This document shows, piece by piece, positions 1 through 12,394 of a DNA stretch of 64,000 nt. Under the pieces are notes generated by a model. It saw only the letters and a program-made list of their open reading frames with translations, ran no database searches and had not been told where the DNA came from. This DNA is from Tillandsia leiboldiana (Eukaryota; Streptophyta; Magnoliopsida; Poales; Bromeliaceae): assembly GCA_029204045.2 (NCBI GenBank), contig JAQNDB010000124.1:62001-126000 (forward strand), written 5' to 3'. The position numbers were made by a program, and so were the translations under genes. The first letter of the stretch is position 1. Every line of letters begins with the position of its first letter.

Positions 1-880
1 GTATTTATACTATCTTGGTTGTGTGCTGTTGAAGATAATAAATGAAAATTATCTATATGACATAACTTAGTTTATACACTTTTTAATTAGGGATTGCACA
101 TTTAGGGGGAGAGATTATGAAAAATGAACATAAAAAGATGTGGAAAGAGTTACATCCCAAAAGGAGTGTGAAAACTACCACCACATGTAGGAAAGAGCTA
201 CCACCCCGGCCGTCCGGTAAGTGTGTGAAGCTACCACATGTTTTTGATGCAAAAAAAAAAAAGATATCTGGTGATATAAGGTTGGATATGATTAAAGATG
301 CTCAAAGAGCCACCCCTGGTACTTAAATTACGCAATCTTCTAATTAGAGATTGCACATTTAGGGGGAAAGTGATTATGAAAAATAAAATGTTGTATGCAT
401 AAAAAGATGTGGAAAGAGTTACATCCCAAAGGGAGTGTGAAAACTACCACCACATGTAGGAAAGAGCTACCACTCGGGTTGTCCGGTAAGTGTGTGAAGC
501 TACCACATGTTTTTGATGCATCTAAAAAAAAAGAAAGGTATATGGTGATACAAGGTTGGATATAGTTAAAAGATGCTCGAAGAGCCACCCCTGGTACTTA
601 AATTATGCAATCTTCTAATTTTAGAGTTTATTTGTTAAGTTTATGTTATATAGCAATCTTCATTATTTAACTTCATGATCCATTACATTTTGATAGTTTT
701 TGTACCTCTAGATTGCTTTTTGATGACGTGAGTATGATGTATGTTGGTTTTAAGTATTTTTACAATTTTTCATGAAGCATCTTGTGTGAAGATATAATGT
801 ATAAGTACTTATAATATTTATTTCTATGTTTTATGAGTTCAATAATTTTGAAAAATTCAAATTTGAGACTTGGATGATAT
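1..880 (+). repeat. Diverged partial fourth copy of the long-TIR element interior
   Basis: Read in order, this stretch follows the interior of the element at 23.59-24.53 kb: the TATCTTGGTTGTGTG stretch, two units of a ~260-bp tandem repeat (starting at 86 and 343, period 257), then the AT-rich tail with GATTGCTTTTTGATGACGTG. It is clearly more diverged than copies A, B and C are from one another, and it is cut by the left edge of the window. Similarity fades near 880. A short open frame in each repeat unit (KMWKELHP...) is kept among copies but resembles no protein I know. Confidence 0.75.
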
Positions 881-1028
881 TTTTTACTTTTGGTAGTCAG
901 AAAAGTGCACTAAATCAACAAACTACTGATATTGTGTTGGTAATATGCTTACATGTTTCTAAATATTATAACGATATTTCTTTATTGTGGTAATTGCTAC
1001 AACGATATTTCTTTTCTTTACTTTTCAG

Positions 1029-1528
1029 GCAAAAGTTCTGGAGGTATTTCATGTCTTTGGTTATATATATTCTCAGGTAAATGTTCAAGATCAGGGTCAT
1101 GCCGCTTGGAAAATCATGTGCCAAATTACATTCGGAAGGTATTGTATTTGTCTGTTTAGTTGTTGGAAAATCATGTGCCAACGTATATTATGAGCTATTC
1201 AACTTATAATGTTAAAATTTGAACCATTGTCTTCTTGCTTTCGGCACAATCCTATGCTGATATTCTCTTTATATGATCTTATATCATTTCTAAGTGCTTT
1301 GCTTTTGTTGCAGTCCTATATTACTCAGGATGTTCTGATCGACATTTCTTGGTTAGAAATCTAAAATCCTATGACTTTTCGATTCTTAATTATGTGCCTG
1401 AAAGAGAACTCCAGAAGAGCATCATTCAATATCACACATGAGGTATATACTTCTAGCTTGATCAAGTATTTGATGCACCTAGTGTTGTAAAAGATGTTTT
1501 GATCAGCCAAGCTGCTTTGGATAATTCG
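1029..1528 (+). pseudogene. SMC5: SMC5 hinge-region relic, tandem copy 1
   Basis: This is a decayed piece of the structural-maintenance-of-chromosomes protein SMC5 of the SMC5/6 DNA-repair complex. A first exon-like block (1029-1138) carries KVLEVFH and VNVQDQGHAA followed by an ENHVPNYIRK-like stretch. A second block (1314-1442) starts after a TTGCAG acceptor and carries ITQDV, then FLVRNLKSYD and LNYV. It is broken: about 4 bases are missing compared with copy 2 in the HAAYLENHV region, one base is missing after ITQDV, and the third exon (LDQVFDAP...AVKDVLISQAALDNS-like) is fused to the second by loss of the intron and the exon start. The family call rests on remembered SMC5 motifs (ITQD, LVRNL, GI-x-SRLDQVFDAP). 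A related SMC is possible but less likely. Confidence 0.65.
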
Positions 1529-1578
1529 GTATGCTTGATTTATAATATCTTGTAATTTAGTTTACCTATTTTGAGCAA

Positions 1579-1607
1579 CTAGTGTCGGGCCCGCGCTTCG
1601 TAGCGGG
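1579..1607 (-). mobile_element. Helitron-like 3' terminus
   Basis: Read on the minus strand, a short GC hairpin (CCCGC / GCGGG, loop of about 8, at 1590-1607) is followed a few bases later by CTAG and then T (1579-1582 and 1578). This is the known Helitron 3' arrangement of hairpin, CTRR and insertion before T. The matching 5' TC end was not located, so the extent of the element is unknown. It lies directly beyond the SMC5 relic intron. Confidence 0.5.
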
Positions 1608-1737
1608 TAGATGGTATTTCAGTTGGTATTTCAGTTAATTAAGTTATATAACTATTAAAATTTTAAGGGTAAAAAAATTGTATTAAAGAAAGTAGGAAAA
1701 CTACTACAGTGATATTTTTCTTTTCATTACTTTTCAG

Positions 1738-2367
1738 TCAAAACTTCTGGAGGTATTTCATGTCTTTGGTTATATATATTCTCAGGTAAAGTTTCAAGAT
1801 CAGGGTCATACTGCTTACTTAGAAAATCATGTGACAAATTACATTCGGAAGGTATAGTATTTGTCAGTTTAGTTGTTGCATATTGTATTACTTCTAAATT
1901 GGTATCAAAGAAAACGTATATTATGAGCGATTCAACTTATAATGTTAAAATTTGAACCATTGTCTTCTAGCTTTCGGCACAATCCTATGCTGATATTTAC
2001 TTTATATGATCTATATCATTTCTAGGTGCTTAGCTTTTGTTGCAGCCCTTTATTACGCAGGATGGTTCTTGATCGAGATTTCTTGGTTAGAAATCTAAAA
2101 TCCTATGACATTCTGATCCTTAATTATGTGCTTGAAAGAGGACTCTAGAAGAGCGCCATTTAATATCAAACCTGAGGTAATCATCACTAACTGCCGACCT
2201 GTGTTTAAAATCTGTGACACTATATGTATTGCGCAAATTTTACATGTAATTTTGAATTTCTTTGATAGATGCGAGAACTTGGAATATACTCCCGGCTTGA
2301 TCAAGTATTTGATTCTCCTAATGCTGTAAAAGATGTTTTGATCAGCCCAGCTTCTTTGGATAATTCG
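1738..2367 (+). pseudogene. SMC5: SMC5 hinge-region relic, tandem copy 2
   Basis: This is the better-preserved tandem copy of the relic at 1029. Exon-like blocks are 1738-1851 (QDQGHTAYLENHV then TNYIRK, ending at AAG/GT), 2046-2176 (FITQD, then DFLVRNLKSYDI and LNYVLERGL after a one-base shift) and 2269-2367 (MRELGIYSRLDQVF, then DSPNAVKDVLI, ending TCG/GT). Intron borders look normal (TTGCAG, TTGATAG acceptors). Extra or missing bases and in-frame stops make it non-functional. Compared with SMC5 there is also a gap between the KVLEVFH block and the QDQGH block. The duplicated unit is about 0.74 kb and includes the Helitron-like end, so the relic was duplicated after the two became joined. 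Confidence 0.7.
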
Positions 2368-2417
2368 GTATGCTTGCTTTATAATTTCCTGTAATTTAGT
2401 TTGCCTATTTTGAGTAA

Positions 2418-2441
2418 CTAGTGTAGGGCAAGCGCTTCGCA
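2418..2441 (-). mobile_element. Degenerate second Helitron-like 3' terminus
   Basis: This is the equivalent of the 1579-1607 site in the second tandem unit. CTAG is kept at 2418-2421, but the hairpin arms are mutated (AAGCGCTTCGCAGCGAAT region). Same position relative to the SMC5 exon, so it is a product of the tandem duplication rather than an independent insertion. Confidence 0.4.
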
Positions 2442-2519
2442 GCGAATAGATAATATTTCAGTTAATTAAGATATATAATTATTAAAATTTTACGGCTAAA
2501 AAAATAATAATAATAAAAG

Positions 2520-3417
2520 GAAAAATGTATGGAGTAGCCTTATGTACATTTTTTTTAAAAAAAAACGCGAGATTAGAGTGTTAATTGCATTTAGGTAAAA
2601 AGAAAGAAAGTTTGACAAAAATATCGTGCAATTAACGTGAGCATAGATTATTGACAATCGGAATTGGTAAGAAAATAAACAGACAGATAGATGCATTAAT
2701 AATAATAGTAATCATTATTCTAGAAGCAAAATGAATCTGAGGGATAGTATCGCGTAAAAGAAGGAAAAATAATTTATTTACTAATTATGATTTGTTAATT
2801 CAAACTAAGACATGGTTAGGTCACAAACAGAAACTAATAAACAATTAAAATGTCAAATTTAAGTTATTCATTAATAGGGTAAAATGGGTTACTATTATTT
2901 CTTTCTCAGTAAAAGATGTATTTTTAGAAGAAATAACTCAAATTGCACAACAACAATTCAAATTTTAGTATCAATAGAAACATATTATTTCATTAATATG
3001 TCACATCCAAACTCAGCAACAGATCAAAAAATATCAAATTTTGAGCACAACCCAATAGAGATAATCAAATCCAATTCTCACCTTCGACGAAATAGGAACC
3101 ACAGAGATTTAAATAAGCAATTCAAATCAAATTTGTAAGCAATGTCTAATAAACCCAAAAAATAATTATAAAGAAACTTGATATTGTATCTAAAAGATAA
3201 AGCCTAAATTGCTCAAAATTAGTAAAAATCTAAATGAACAACAATCCAAACTGAAGCAAAAACCTAAAAGATCAAAAATTGACTGAGATCGATTAACAAA
3301 TAAATGGATTAACAAATATAAAATTGAAGTGGTTTAGACTCAGATGATTAACAAATACCTGAAAAATTGTCAATGAGTAAAATCCAACTTGACACATATA
3401 GGAAATTACATGGCAAT
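2520..3417. other. AT-rich intergenic DNA, no gene seen
   Basis: I find no coding pattern, terminal repeats or similarity to other parts of the window here. It ends exactly where segment copy A begins (TATTCGCATAAATTTT). Confidence 0.5.
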
Positions 3418-3588
3418 ATTCGCATAAATTTTATTTTGGCGCTTGACGTATACTCATTTCTTGTCTTTATCAACTTTCGTTCATCTTGTAGTAATCTCTA
3501 GGTATTTGTACTATCTTGGTTGTGTGTTATTGAAGATAAAAAATGAAAATTATCTACATGGCAATAAACTTTGCTTATACACTTTTTA

Positions 3589-3938
3589 ATTAGGGATTGC
3601 AAACTCGGGGGTAGAGTGATTATGAAAATAAAATGTTATATGCATAAAAAGATGTGGAAAGAGTTACATCCCAAAGGGAGTGTGAAAACTACCACCACAT
3701 GTAGGAAAGAGCTGCCACCCCGGTCGTCCGGTAAGTGTGTGAAGCTACCACATGTTTGTGATGCATCAAAAATAAAAAAAAAAGATATAAGTTTTTTGGT
3801 GATATAAGGTTGAATGTGCTTAAAAGATGCTCAAAGAGCCACCCCCGGTATACTGTTCAATTAGGATTGTATATTTAGGGGGAGAGTGATTATGAAAATA
3901 AACTGTTATATGCATAAAAAGATGTGGAAAGACTTTTG
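3589..3938 (+). repeat. ~272-bp tandem repeat, one full unit plus a truncated unit
   Basis: Units start at ATTAGGG (3589) and ATTAGGATTG (3860). Each full unit contains two internal near-direct repeats of a GTGTGAA-x-CTACCA-CATGT motif around a CCACCCCGG-x-CGTCCGGTAAG core. The second unit is cut by the copy-A deletion. Confidence 0.85.
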
Positions 3939-4029
3939 ATTTCCGGAACACATTCAATTTCTGTAAACCGCCTTCAAGTTCCGCTCAACTTGAATGTGGT
4001 TTCTTTGGATTTTTTTTTTTATTAATAAG

Positions 4030-4384
4030 CTTAAAAAATATTATAATTATAAAATAGTTTGGTAAAAAAATTATATGCAATTTTAGGCATATGCGGTGAA
4101 TGAATTACCGCTTTTTAAATGCGGCAAATCATTTCCGCTTTCTTCAATATATTAAAATTGTTATTAGAGTTTAATACTATATATTTTTCGGAGTTCAAAT
4201 GTGAAAAATATATAAGTTACGTGAAAGCGGTTAATGGTTTAATACTTTTAGAAAGCTGTGAATGATTCACCACTTTCTATAAACAGTAAACCATTCACCG
4301 CTTACGCTTTGTTTTATAAATAAAAATTTTGAATACCTATTTTCACAATTAAAATATTTCGTAGGCTTAGTAGCCCAAAATGCC
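4030..4384 (+). mobile_element. Right inverted arm of the long-TIR element (copy A)
   Basis: Same sequence as the right arm at 24.74-25.03 kb, rich in GCGGTGAATGA-x-TTACCGC-like palindromes and ending in GGCTTAGTAGCCCAAAATGCC. The left arm is absent from copy A, which starts just inside it. Confidence 0.75.
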
Positions 4385-5566
4385 ATTCTCTTGGTCAGAA
4401 TCATTTTTTGGATTGAGGTTTATACTTGCTAAATTTTGGCTGTAGTAAGATATAATGACTGTAGTGGCTATAGTAAGATATAACTACTGTAATGGATAGT
4501 TGCTTGAGAATTGATTTAGATGGCTTCAATATCTAGGGTAAAAGCCACAATGCACATCATGAAAATTGGCTTCTTTCTTAAAGTAGAAGGTGCCTTCAAA
4601 GGGTTGCATTGGTTGTATATAATTAACATTACACAGAACTATAACTATAGACTTGATAGTATAGGATTGATGTTTATTTAGTTGACCCTATGTAAAGGAA
4701 TCACCAGTCTTGCATGTTGATAAAGATGTGTTGGTTTTGTATTCTTTAAAGAAGGACGATGAGTTTTTTGAGTATTTTGGTTTACAGATAGATGCATGCG
4801 TGAAATTGAATACTTTGAAATGGGTATAATAGCAATGCATTGAAATTATGGAAAATTTAACTACTCTGGTATTGAAAATTTTGGAGATGGAATTCATTTT
4901 GGATTTAGAGGATGAAAATTTGATCTTGCTGTACTAGAGGGACGACAAGCGGCATTGGGCCCTTTTATCCCAATTACAAGGTGTAGTGCAAACTTTGACT
5001 TAAGTTTACAAAAATCACTTCCAACCGCCTCTAATTGGCAAGTAGTGTTCCTTTTTAATCGCTAGTTATCTTTTCAACTCGTGCATCTATTCATTCATCC
5101 ATCGCCACTTGCTACAACCACCTGCACATTCTCTCTAATTTTGTCCTGTGACTCACAGCTTGGCTTATGTTAGTTAAGAAGAGATGATGAAAAGGATTAG
5201 ATTAACTATTAAAACAGCACGAGTAAAACAGAGTAGACCAAATATATGCAATAGTGGCCAAATCTATACAATAGTCCAATTCAATTAGATGGGCCTTCGT
5301 GCTAGTCTAGAGACCAATGGAACCACAAATAGCCCACTGTGATCAATTTAGAGGTAAACTTTAATTGGATTTTAGCTTGTTGTTGGAAACTCGCACGTAC
5401 AACTAGGATTCGACCTAGCCTACAAAAGTACCGGGTTAAATTTATACAATATGGGTCGAGTCTATCCAAAAGTATATAATGGGCCCACTTAATGAACACG
5501 GCGACAAATTGGCCTTCCGACGGCCCAAGCATGAAAACTTTGCAATTTTCGCCTAATAGGCACTGT

Positions 5567-5680
5567 CAGATTGGTGCATTTGTCCTCACCAAGATCAAGG
5601 AAGCAGCAGAGGCTTACTTGGGGAAGGTTGTTATTACTGTCCCAGTTTATTGCAATGATGCTCAGCAGCAAACTACGAAG
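5567..5680 (+). pseudogene. Mitochondrial-type HSP70 (DnaK) exon fragment, copy A
   Basis: A 70-codon open frame (5492-5701) contains QIGAFVLTKIKEAAEAYLGK followed by VITVPVYCNDAQQQTTK. In DnaK-type chaperones this is the end of the linker leading into the ITVPAYFND-x-QRQATKDAG strand of the ATPase domain. Compared with the family about four residues are missing after YLGK, and key positions changed (AYFND to VYCND, QRQATK to QQQTTK, DAG lost). The QIGAF wording fits the mitochondrial HSP70 branch better than the cytosolic one. No other HSP70 exons lie nearby, so this is an isolated non-functional piece, repeated in copies B and C. Confidence 0.8.
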
Positions 5681-7436
5681 GGCCTTGTTACTTGCCATTA
5701 GTCCATGTGTTCAAGAGATATCCACTCTCCAATTGCATTAGTTTGAGACTGGCCTCATATAATTTATTTCCATACTTGCAGCATTTCATTTTTCAAGATA
5801 TAGCACAATATCGAAAAAGCAAAGTGAGCTTTTTGGGCTAATTTTCCTTGATAGGCCTTACAAGGCCTAATAATATCATGGTACTCTTTCTTTTCAAATT
5901 AGTCACAATCATAAATAGCATCAAAATGGGATAATTCACCGAAGTTAAATAATTAGGGATGAAGGGTTTCTCTTTTTGTGGAGAGCCTATCAATTATCAA
6001 ATAGAGCTATAGTGGAAGATGATGAATGTAAAGGAATCCCTAGTGAGTACTTTCTCAAAGAATTTTGTAATTGACAAAAGGTTCCATGATCCAAGTACTT
6101 GTATTATAGATGTACTGAAGATGATAGATATAAATATCTAGGTAAATTGGATAGGACTAATTTGTTAGTATCGAACTTTATGTTTGACAAACTTAGGCAC
6201 AAACAAGATATAACGGCCATAGTAGATAAGTACTTATATGTGGCACATAAATGACACTGCACATCATGTAGATAAGTTTCTTTCTTCCAGTCGAAGGTGC
6301 CGTCTGAGGGTAGCATTGGCCATATATAATTGAGGCGCCTTTAGAGAGAAGTTGCTTGGGAATTTTAACAAAAAGATAGTTATTGGATGGTTTCTAAGAT
6401 ATGTGGAATCTTAAAATGGGAAACCATGATGCTTTTTGAGATTCAATCGGTACGATGACTTCCTAAGATTTATGAAATTTAAAATGTGAATTTTATTTGG
6501 AACACCCTGAAGGCTTTCTTTGAATGATTATGTAAATTTTTTTTGGCAATATTAGATATTGAGAGTTCCTTAAAGGTTTGGTGTTTTTCGATAACCTTGC
6601 AGATTAAATCAAGTATTTCTTAATTATGAAGTAAGTCTAATTTTCAATCTGTTATGATATGAAGATTATATCATCTTATTTCTTGTTGTCTAAAAGATGT
6701 GCGAGTTTAACTCGTGCGGACTTTGATGTTGGAGAGCGAGTCTTACAAATTTGCTATTGTGAATGGAGTGCGGTTGCATTCAAGAAATTGATATTGTAGT
6801 GTTGATGACAATGGCTACTATTGAAAAGATTGAATTGCTTAATGGACTAAAAATACCATGATCTAAGTACTTACATTGTAGATGTTCATAAGATGTTATA
6901 TTTGAATATCTTGCTAAGGGCCTTTATTTGTGGGGATTAAGCTTTATATTTGCAAACGTTGGCACAAGTAAGATTTAACAACCATGGCGGATAATTACTT
7001 CAAAATTATTTTTGATGGCTTCAGCATGTGGGACAAAATCCACTTTTTACATCACGGAGGAAAGTTTCTCCTTTCAAGTAGAAGGTGCTTTTAGAGGGTA
7101 GCACTGGCTATATAAAATTAATACACATCAAATTGAAAAACTTTATGGCACAAATTAGGTTTTTAATTAGTTGATTGTGTGCAGCTAAATCAAAAGGCTT
7201 TATTGATAAAGATGTATCGATCTAGTATTCTCTCAAGGAGGACGATTAATTCTAAGAATTGATATATTGATTTAGGAGATTTTGAATATAGTTTCCTAAG
7301 TAGGTGTATGTGTAAAATTTAATATTTGAAATAGGTTTAGCAAAAATAAATTACTAGTATAGAAAATATAACAACTTTGATAGGGGTCTCAAATAAACCG
7401 ATCCAAATATCCTCCCTCACCTGCAGCTCTCCGGCG

Positions 7437-10400
7437 ATGGCAATGGCTACGGTTCGTATTCCTCCTGCGATCTCTCTCATACAATGGAAAAACTATAAGA
7501 TGTAACAGTTTCTGTCATTCCAACAAATTAGAAGGATAAGTGATTTTTAAAGTGCGATAGGAGGCCGGTGATGTCTAAATGTGAAAACCAAACAAGAAAA
7601 TGCTTGCAAATTAACTCAACGAGAACATAATTACCATTATTTGCAGTTGTACCGCTTTGTCTTAGTAAACTGCAACATCTTTCTCACCTGTTATAGGATT
7701 CTGGTGTTTATAACTAATTCGAGAGCTATTCTAGAAGGAAGTGAATGTGAAGACACTAAAATCCAAGCCGTTAATACTTATACGCATGAACGTGTGAATG
7801 AATATATGCATTTTTCACTGCTGTGTTTTTGTCGCAGGATGGCCATGCAAGGATTTCTTCTCGACCGCTGCCTAACTACGACAGTAGCATTGTTCAGGTT
7901 CTACCTTCTAGATTTTGTCTTCTTTAATCTTTCACACTTCACATCTAATTTTCTGATGAATATCTTGGGAGTTCTTTTTTCTACTTAAATGCTTCAGACT
8001 GTTTAGTTGCTCTATATGTTTCAAATTTCAATAAGAGGGCACAAAATTCTTGTTTTCTTGTCTTACTAATGTTTCATTTGAGTACCTTGTCAGATTATTA
8101 TGTAATATGTTTTTGTTTTTTAAAGAAGGGAGTGTCTTCAGATTACTGGATATGAAGTAAGTTTTGCAGCCTTATGCAGCAACTTTATCCTAATGGTTCC
8201 TTCATATGTCAGGATGCACTGGAGCAGCTTGCATCTATTGATCTAATTGCACTATGCAACGAAGCGAAAATAGAGCATTGCCGTGCTACGAGAGATCTAA
8301 GTAGTTGTGGACGCTACGTGCAACATGTGCTTAGTTCATGCGGGCATGCCTCTTTATGTGCAGAATGCAGTCAAAGATGCCATGTGTGTCCAGTTTGTAG
8401 AACTTCCATACCTAATATTGGAAGTAGAGTCCAACTTCATCTTTACTATAAATGCATAGAGGCGGGCCTTATCTCTAAGCGACATGATGACAGATTCCAA
8501 GAAAAAGAAAGCAGTAGAAACCATAGTATGTCTGATATTCAACCCCTATACTTGCTGTTTGATGTTGCACTGGAGAACAATCTGGTTTCCTTGATTTGCA
8601 ATTGTATCCTTACTGTTATAGAGCAGTACTTTTTCAGATATTCAGAGCTCATGTTGTCCATGTTCATCTTTACCTAGAATTTTTTATAGGTTTTCCTTGA
8701 CATATTCATAAGTTGTTACAGATATCTGTATGGATGAACATGCTGTGTCAAGTGATCCAGTTCTTTCTTTTCTTTTTTGACGAAGTTGTCATCAAAGACT
8801 GGTGCAAACGGACGGTTAAGAACGTCATCTCTAATCTCCAGGAAAATGTATCCTTAAATTGTTAAAGTTTTCTAAGATTCAAGCATGAAGTTTATACTTG
8901 CCTTTGTTCTAAATTGTGGTAACATTGGCTTGACTAATTATAGATACACTGGAAGTTAAGGCAATGAAATCTGAGTTATGTTTGTTTCAGAAGTTTGCTT
9001 CGCAGTTGGCTGGAATTTCTACTGTTCTGGAAGTTATGGTTTCACTGTTCAAGGATACTTTTTCTGCTCAACTTCATGACTTGCATCAACTGTTGGAGAG
9101 TACGCTAAAGGCAGAGCAGGTTTATTTCCCCAGACTTTTTTCATGCAGCTACCTTAACAATGCTCGAGTATTATTTTCTGTGGTACCCTTTATATATTAA
9201 GACAGCATGATTCCTTGCCTTTCGTATGAACAACCAGATAAGTGATGAATAAAAAAGTAACTATTGTAAAATTTTTCCCATGCATATCTGTTTTATGATC
9301 CATCGATCCCATGCATATCTCTTTCTGACCTATGCCATTAGCAGAGAAGTATGCAGGATAGTAGAATCGTAGAATTATAATTATTCAATTTGGAAAAATC
9401 CTTGCGAACTTCTTCTGGTTAATGCTCAATAGTATTTGTGGCTCTGTTACTTGCTGAATAAAATGATAACTTGTTGAATTTGACTGATATCTAAATATAA
9501 ACTAATATAGAGAGAATGATCCAAGGCACCTGAAATCCAACCTGCTGACTAAGGTCTGAGTTGTGTATCAGCCCTTGTTTTTTTGCCTGCAAATCTTGTT
9601 CTCCTTGCAAACTCTTAGTTTCTATATTATACATGAAGGATTCATTTGGCTGCCTGAAGTGTTTTTTTTTTTTCATCTTGAATTCTATGTGATTGAATAG
9701 GCCAATGGATGTTGGTTGCAATTTATGCATCTATGGGCTTGTTTGGTCACCAAAAAAAGTAGTAACTCTTTTTTGCATCGTTGTTGTTTGAGAGGAAAAA
9801 AAAAGTTCGCAAGGTAACCAAGAGTAGAAGAAAGAGAACTCCATCTATTGCCGTATTCAATCGCGTTGTATTGATTTAATTTAATAGACAAACGACAACA
9901 GCCTAGCCATGTTCCAATACCTAAGTTTGGCTTTGATTTGGTTGAGAAAATGCTAGCTCTCACCAATGTTCTATAAGGTGGAAAGCTGTCTGCGGGCAGC
10001 GAGGGTATTGCATAGCATCTTGCAGAAAGTGCTGCATGTGACTAAGAAACTATATAGGTATATCCTATATGGTAAGTACAAAAATACGGGATAAACAAGA
10101 ACAAAGACAAAGGAATAAAAAAAAATACTGTAAAATATCAAATATTGCTACGCGTTGTAAGGCTATAAAGATAATGTCAAATTTCACGTAGCTTATTGCA
10201 CAAAATGTCTTCTCAGTAAGAAACAAGACTAACGAAAAGATGTTAGAACATTTATAACAAATTTAGATAATATAGATGCCTCTTCCCAAAACCTACTCAT
10301 ATATTCTAGAAAGGATGATGGAGGGTGCCTTCGTATGTGGGGTGGTGAAGTAATGTGCATCCACCGCATACAGGCCTATGCACCACCTTTTGGAATAGTT

Positions 10401-12394
10401 TTATAGCGTTTTGTACCTTATCTGCCAAGTAAACATGCATTTGCATTCTTCGATGCCTCATATGCTGTAAGTGAATTGGATGTCTAGCATCCTTCTACAG
10501 TTGGAGATTTACAACTCGGAGAGAGATGCAGATTATTTAGTTGGGAATAGAAAACCTTACTTTGTATCAGCTAGCTGGTTGTTCTGTTATAATTTAAGGA
10601 TATGAATCTTGAACTTTCCCCCCATCTCTAACGGTTACCTTTAATTTCTTTCCTGTTTGCCAATTTTGGAAGAATATAGGGTGTTCTATGTTCACTAATA
10701 CTGTAAATAAACTTCAGCGATTTTGAGAACCTGTTTATCTAATTTCAGATTAAATCTGACTGTACTGAGACAATTATATCTAACAACTAAATTCGAAGGA
10801 TACTTATCTGTCCTTTTGTTAGTAACAATCTAGTTCAGAGACCTTTACTATGCTGATTTTCTGCCTAATTACATCTTCAACGGTAGTACTTTATGTTGGG
10901 GCTGCAATATAAATTCTGTATGCTTTCTAATATGGTGCAGGAAAATTTGATGAGATGAAGCATCTAACTATCAAACTATGCAACTTGGGGCACGTCTGAC
11001 ATTGCTTCTGTTTCTGTTTTCTTAGTGTTTCTACTTTTCTTGCAAAATCATTGATTCTGTGGACAATATGTTTTAACTTCTTAGTTTTGTCCCTTTGTGT
11101 CTCTCTTATGCTTGTCTTTCTTTCTGTTAAAAACAGTATTTTTGTATATTTTGATTTAATAATTGGATTTTTAATACTTTGTCCCCAAAGTTGAAGTCAT
11201 TTTGCATTTATATTTAGAGAGAATCACATTCCAGTCAATAGCATGCTGTCGACTATGATGGGGTATGAACAGCATTTTGCTGTACTGCTTTGACTTTACT
11301 TGTTTGAATTTTACAAGGCATGAAAGACCAACCTTCCCATGCTCTCCATTAATATTTCCTTTATATTTTTTCAACTCTTTACATTGCGTCCTTGGTAGTA
11401 TTACACACAAAATTTCCTTTTATCTCAATTGATTTGATATTTTTGGTAAGGTATGTAATTGGATGATATTACAAGTTGCGTAGAAGGCTGTTAACTTATG
11501 GGTTCATTAATTCTCCTTTTCTTTTTCTCTAAATGCTAATTTGGGATTTATTCTGCTACATGTTCTGCAGTCTGGTTTGTGATAACATAACATAGTCAAT
11601 CACTTAACAAGAGAATTTGTATCAGTATATATATGCAGCTAAATAGCTGATGTGGACTAGTTTTGAATTTTCGATACAGATGAGAGCCACATTTTAATTA
11701 TTTTCATAATGACTTCAGCACTTGTAAACTGTTTCTGCAGCATTTGGAGGTCATGATTTGGTGCACTAGACATAACTTTTTGGAGGGTGTTCAATCACAC
11801 TATTCTGATAAAGCATTGTGGAATTTGCATGTAGTTGAAAGGAAATTGGCTGCTGTTGAACGATCATGGCCCAAGCTTTCACATGATGCTGCAAATTCTT
11901 TTGGACCAGATGGCGCCATACTCTTTATTGAGCAAGCACTAGAAAATCTTGGGATAGAACAGGGTAATATTGAGACAAATGATGAAGAAGTAGATATATT
12001 ATGCTTGCTTGATGAGAATTCACCATTGTTGTTCTTGTCCAAGGTGGATGAGGCCAATAAAAGTGGATATCCATTTAAAGATCTGCGAGTGGCTGCTGAT
12101 GTGAACATCTGATATGGTGGTTGCCAAACATGCGGTAGTATCCTTTAGCTTTTTAATCGAAGATATGCTGTGTTCTTATTTTTGTTTCTGTAGGCTTTTT
12201 TTGGGTTTCCTTTTTTTCCCTTAACCTATTTGTAGTTCTTATATTAGCTATTTGATCGGCATTGGACTAGACCTGAGGAGGAATGGAAATATCTAATTGA
12301 TGATTTTACTGCAACCTGTGGTATAACTAAACACTCATTGCTGGAGTCTTTAGTTTTCTGTCTCCTGGATGATCATTCTGTTGAGGCTCTGCAG
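7437..12394 (+). pseudogene. HOS1: HOS1 pseudogene (RING-type E3 ligase / nucleoporin-associated), exons 1-7 only
   Basis: HOS1 is a nuclear-pore-associated RING E3 ligase that controls cold response and flowering. Exons by splice sites: 7437-7451 (MAMAT), 7838-7897 (DGHARIS...SSIVQ), 8213-8603 (ALEQLASIDLIALCNEAK, then RYVQHVLSSCGHASLCAE, CSQRCHVCPVCRTSIP, ALENNLVSLIC), 8722-8847 (CMDEHAVSSDPVL), about 8944-9119 (QLAGISTVLEV, FSAQLHDLHQLLE), 11741-12137 (HLEVMIWCTRHNFLEGVQ) and 12236-12394 (FDRHWTRPEEEWKYLIDD). The RING cysteines and histidine are intact. Breaks: one extra T in the T-run near 8780 shifts the frame; the exon 4/5 junction is out of frame; the LFLHG part near 12108 is deleted with a frameshift; exon 7 has an in-frame TAG at its fourth codon. 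The rest of the protein (over half) is absent. A truncated protein from exons 1-3 could still be made. Confidence 0.88.
9120..11740 (+). other. Long intron 5 of the HOS1 pseudogene
   Basis: This 2.6-kb intron separates the KAEQ/GT donor from the CTGCAG acceptor of the next exon. I find no second gene within it. The size suggests old inserted elements, but I could not define any ends. Confidence 0.55.

Larger units (their letters stand above)
3418..8379 (+). repeat. Segmental duplication, copy A
   Basis: This stretch is nearly base-for-base the same as 54.98-60.51 kb (copy C), and the part up to about 7.385 kb also matches 23.50-28.72 kb (copy B). It contains one full and one cut ~272-bp repeat unit, the right arm of the long-TIR element, an HSP70 fragment and the start of HOS1. 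Compared with B and C it lacks about 563 bp at 3930: the sequence jumps from inside the second repeat unit to the TTTTGATTTCCGG stretch, with AG shared at the junction. Beyond 8379 copy A continues into more HOS1 sequence not present in C. Confidence 0.9.
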
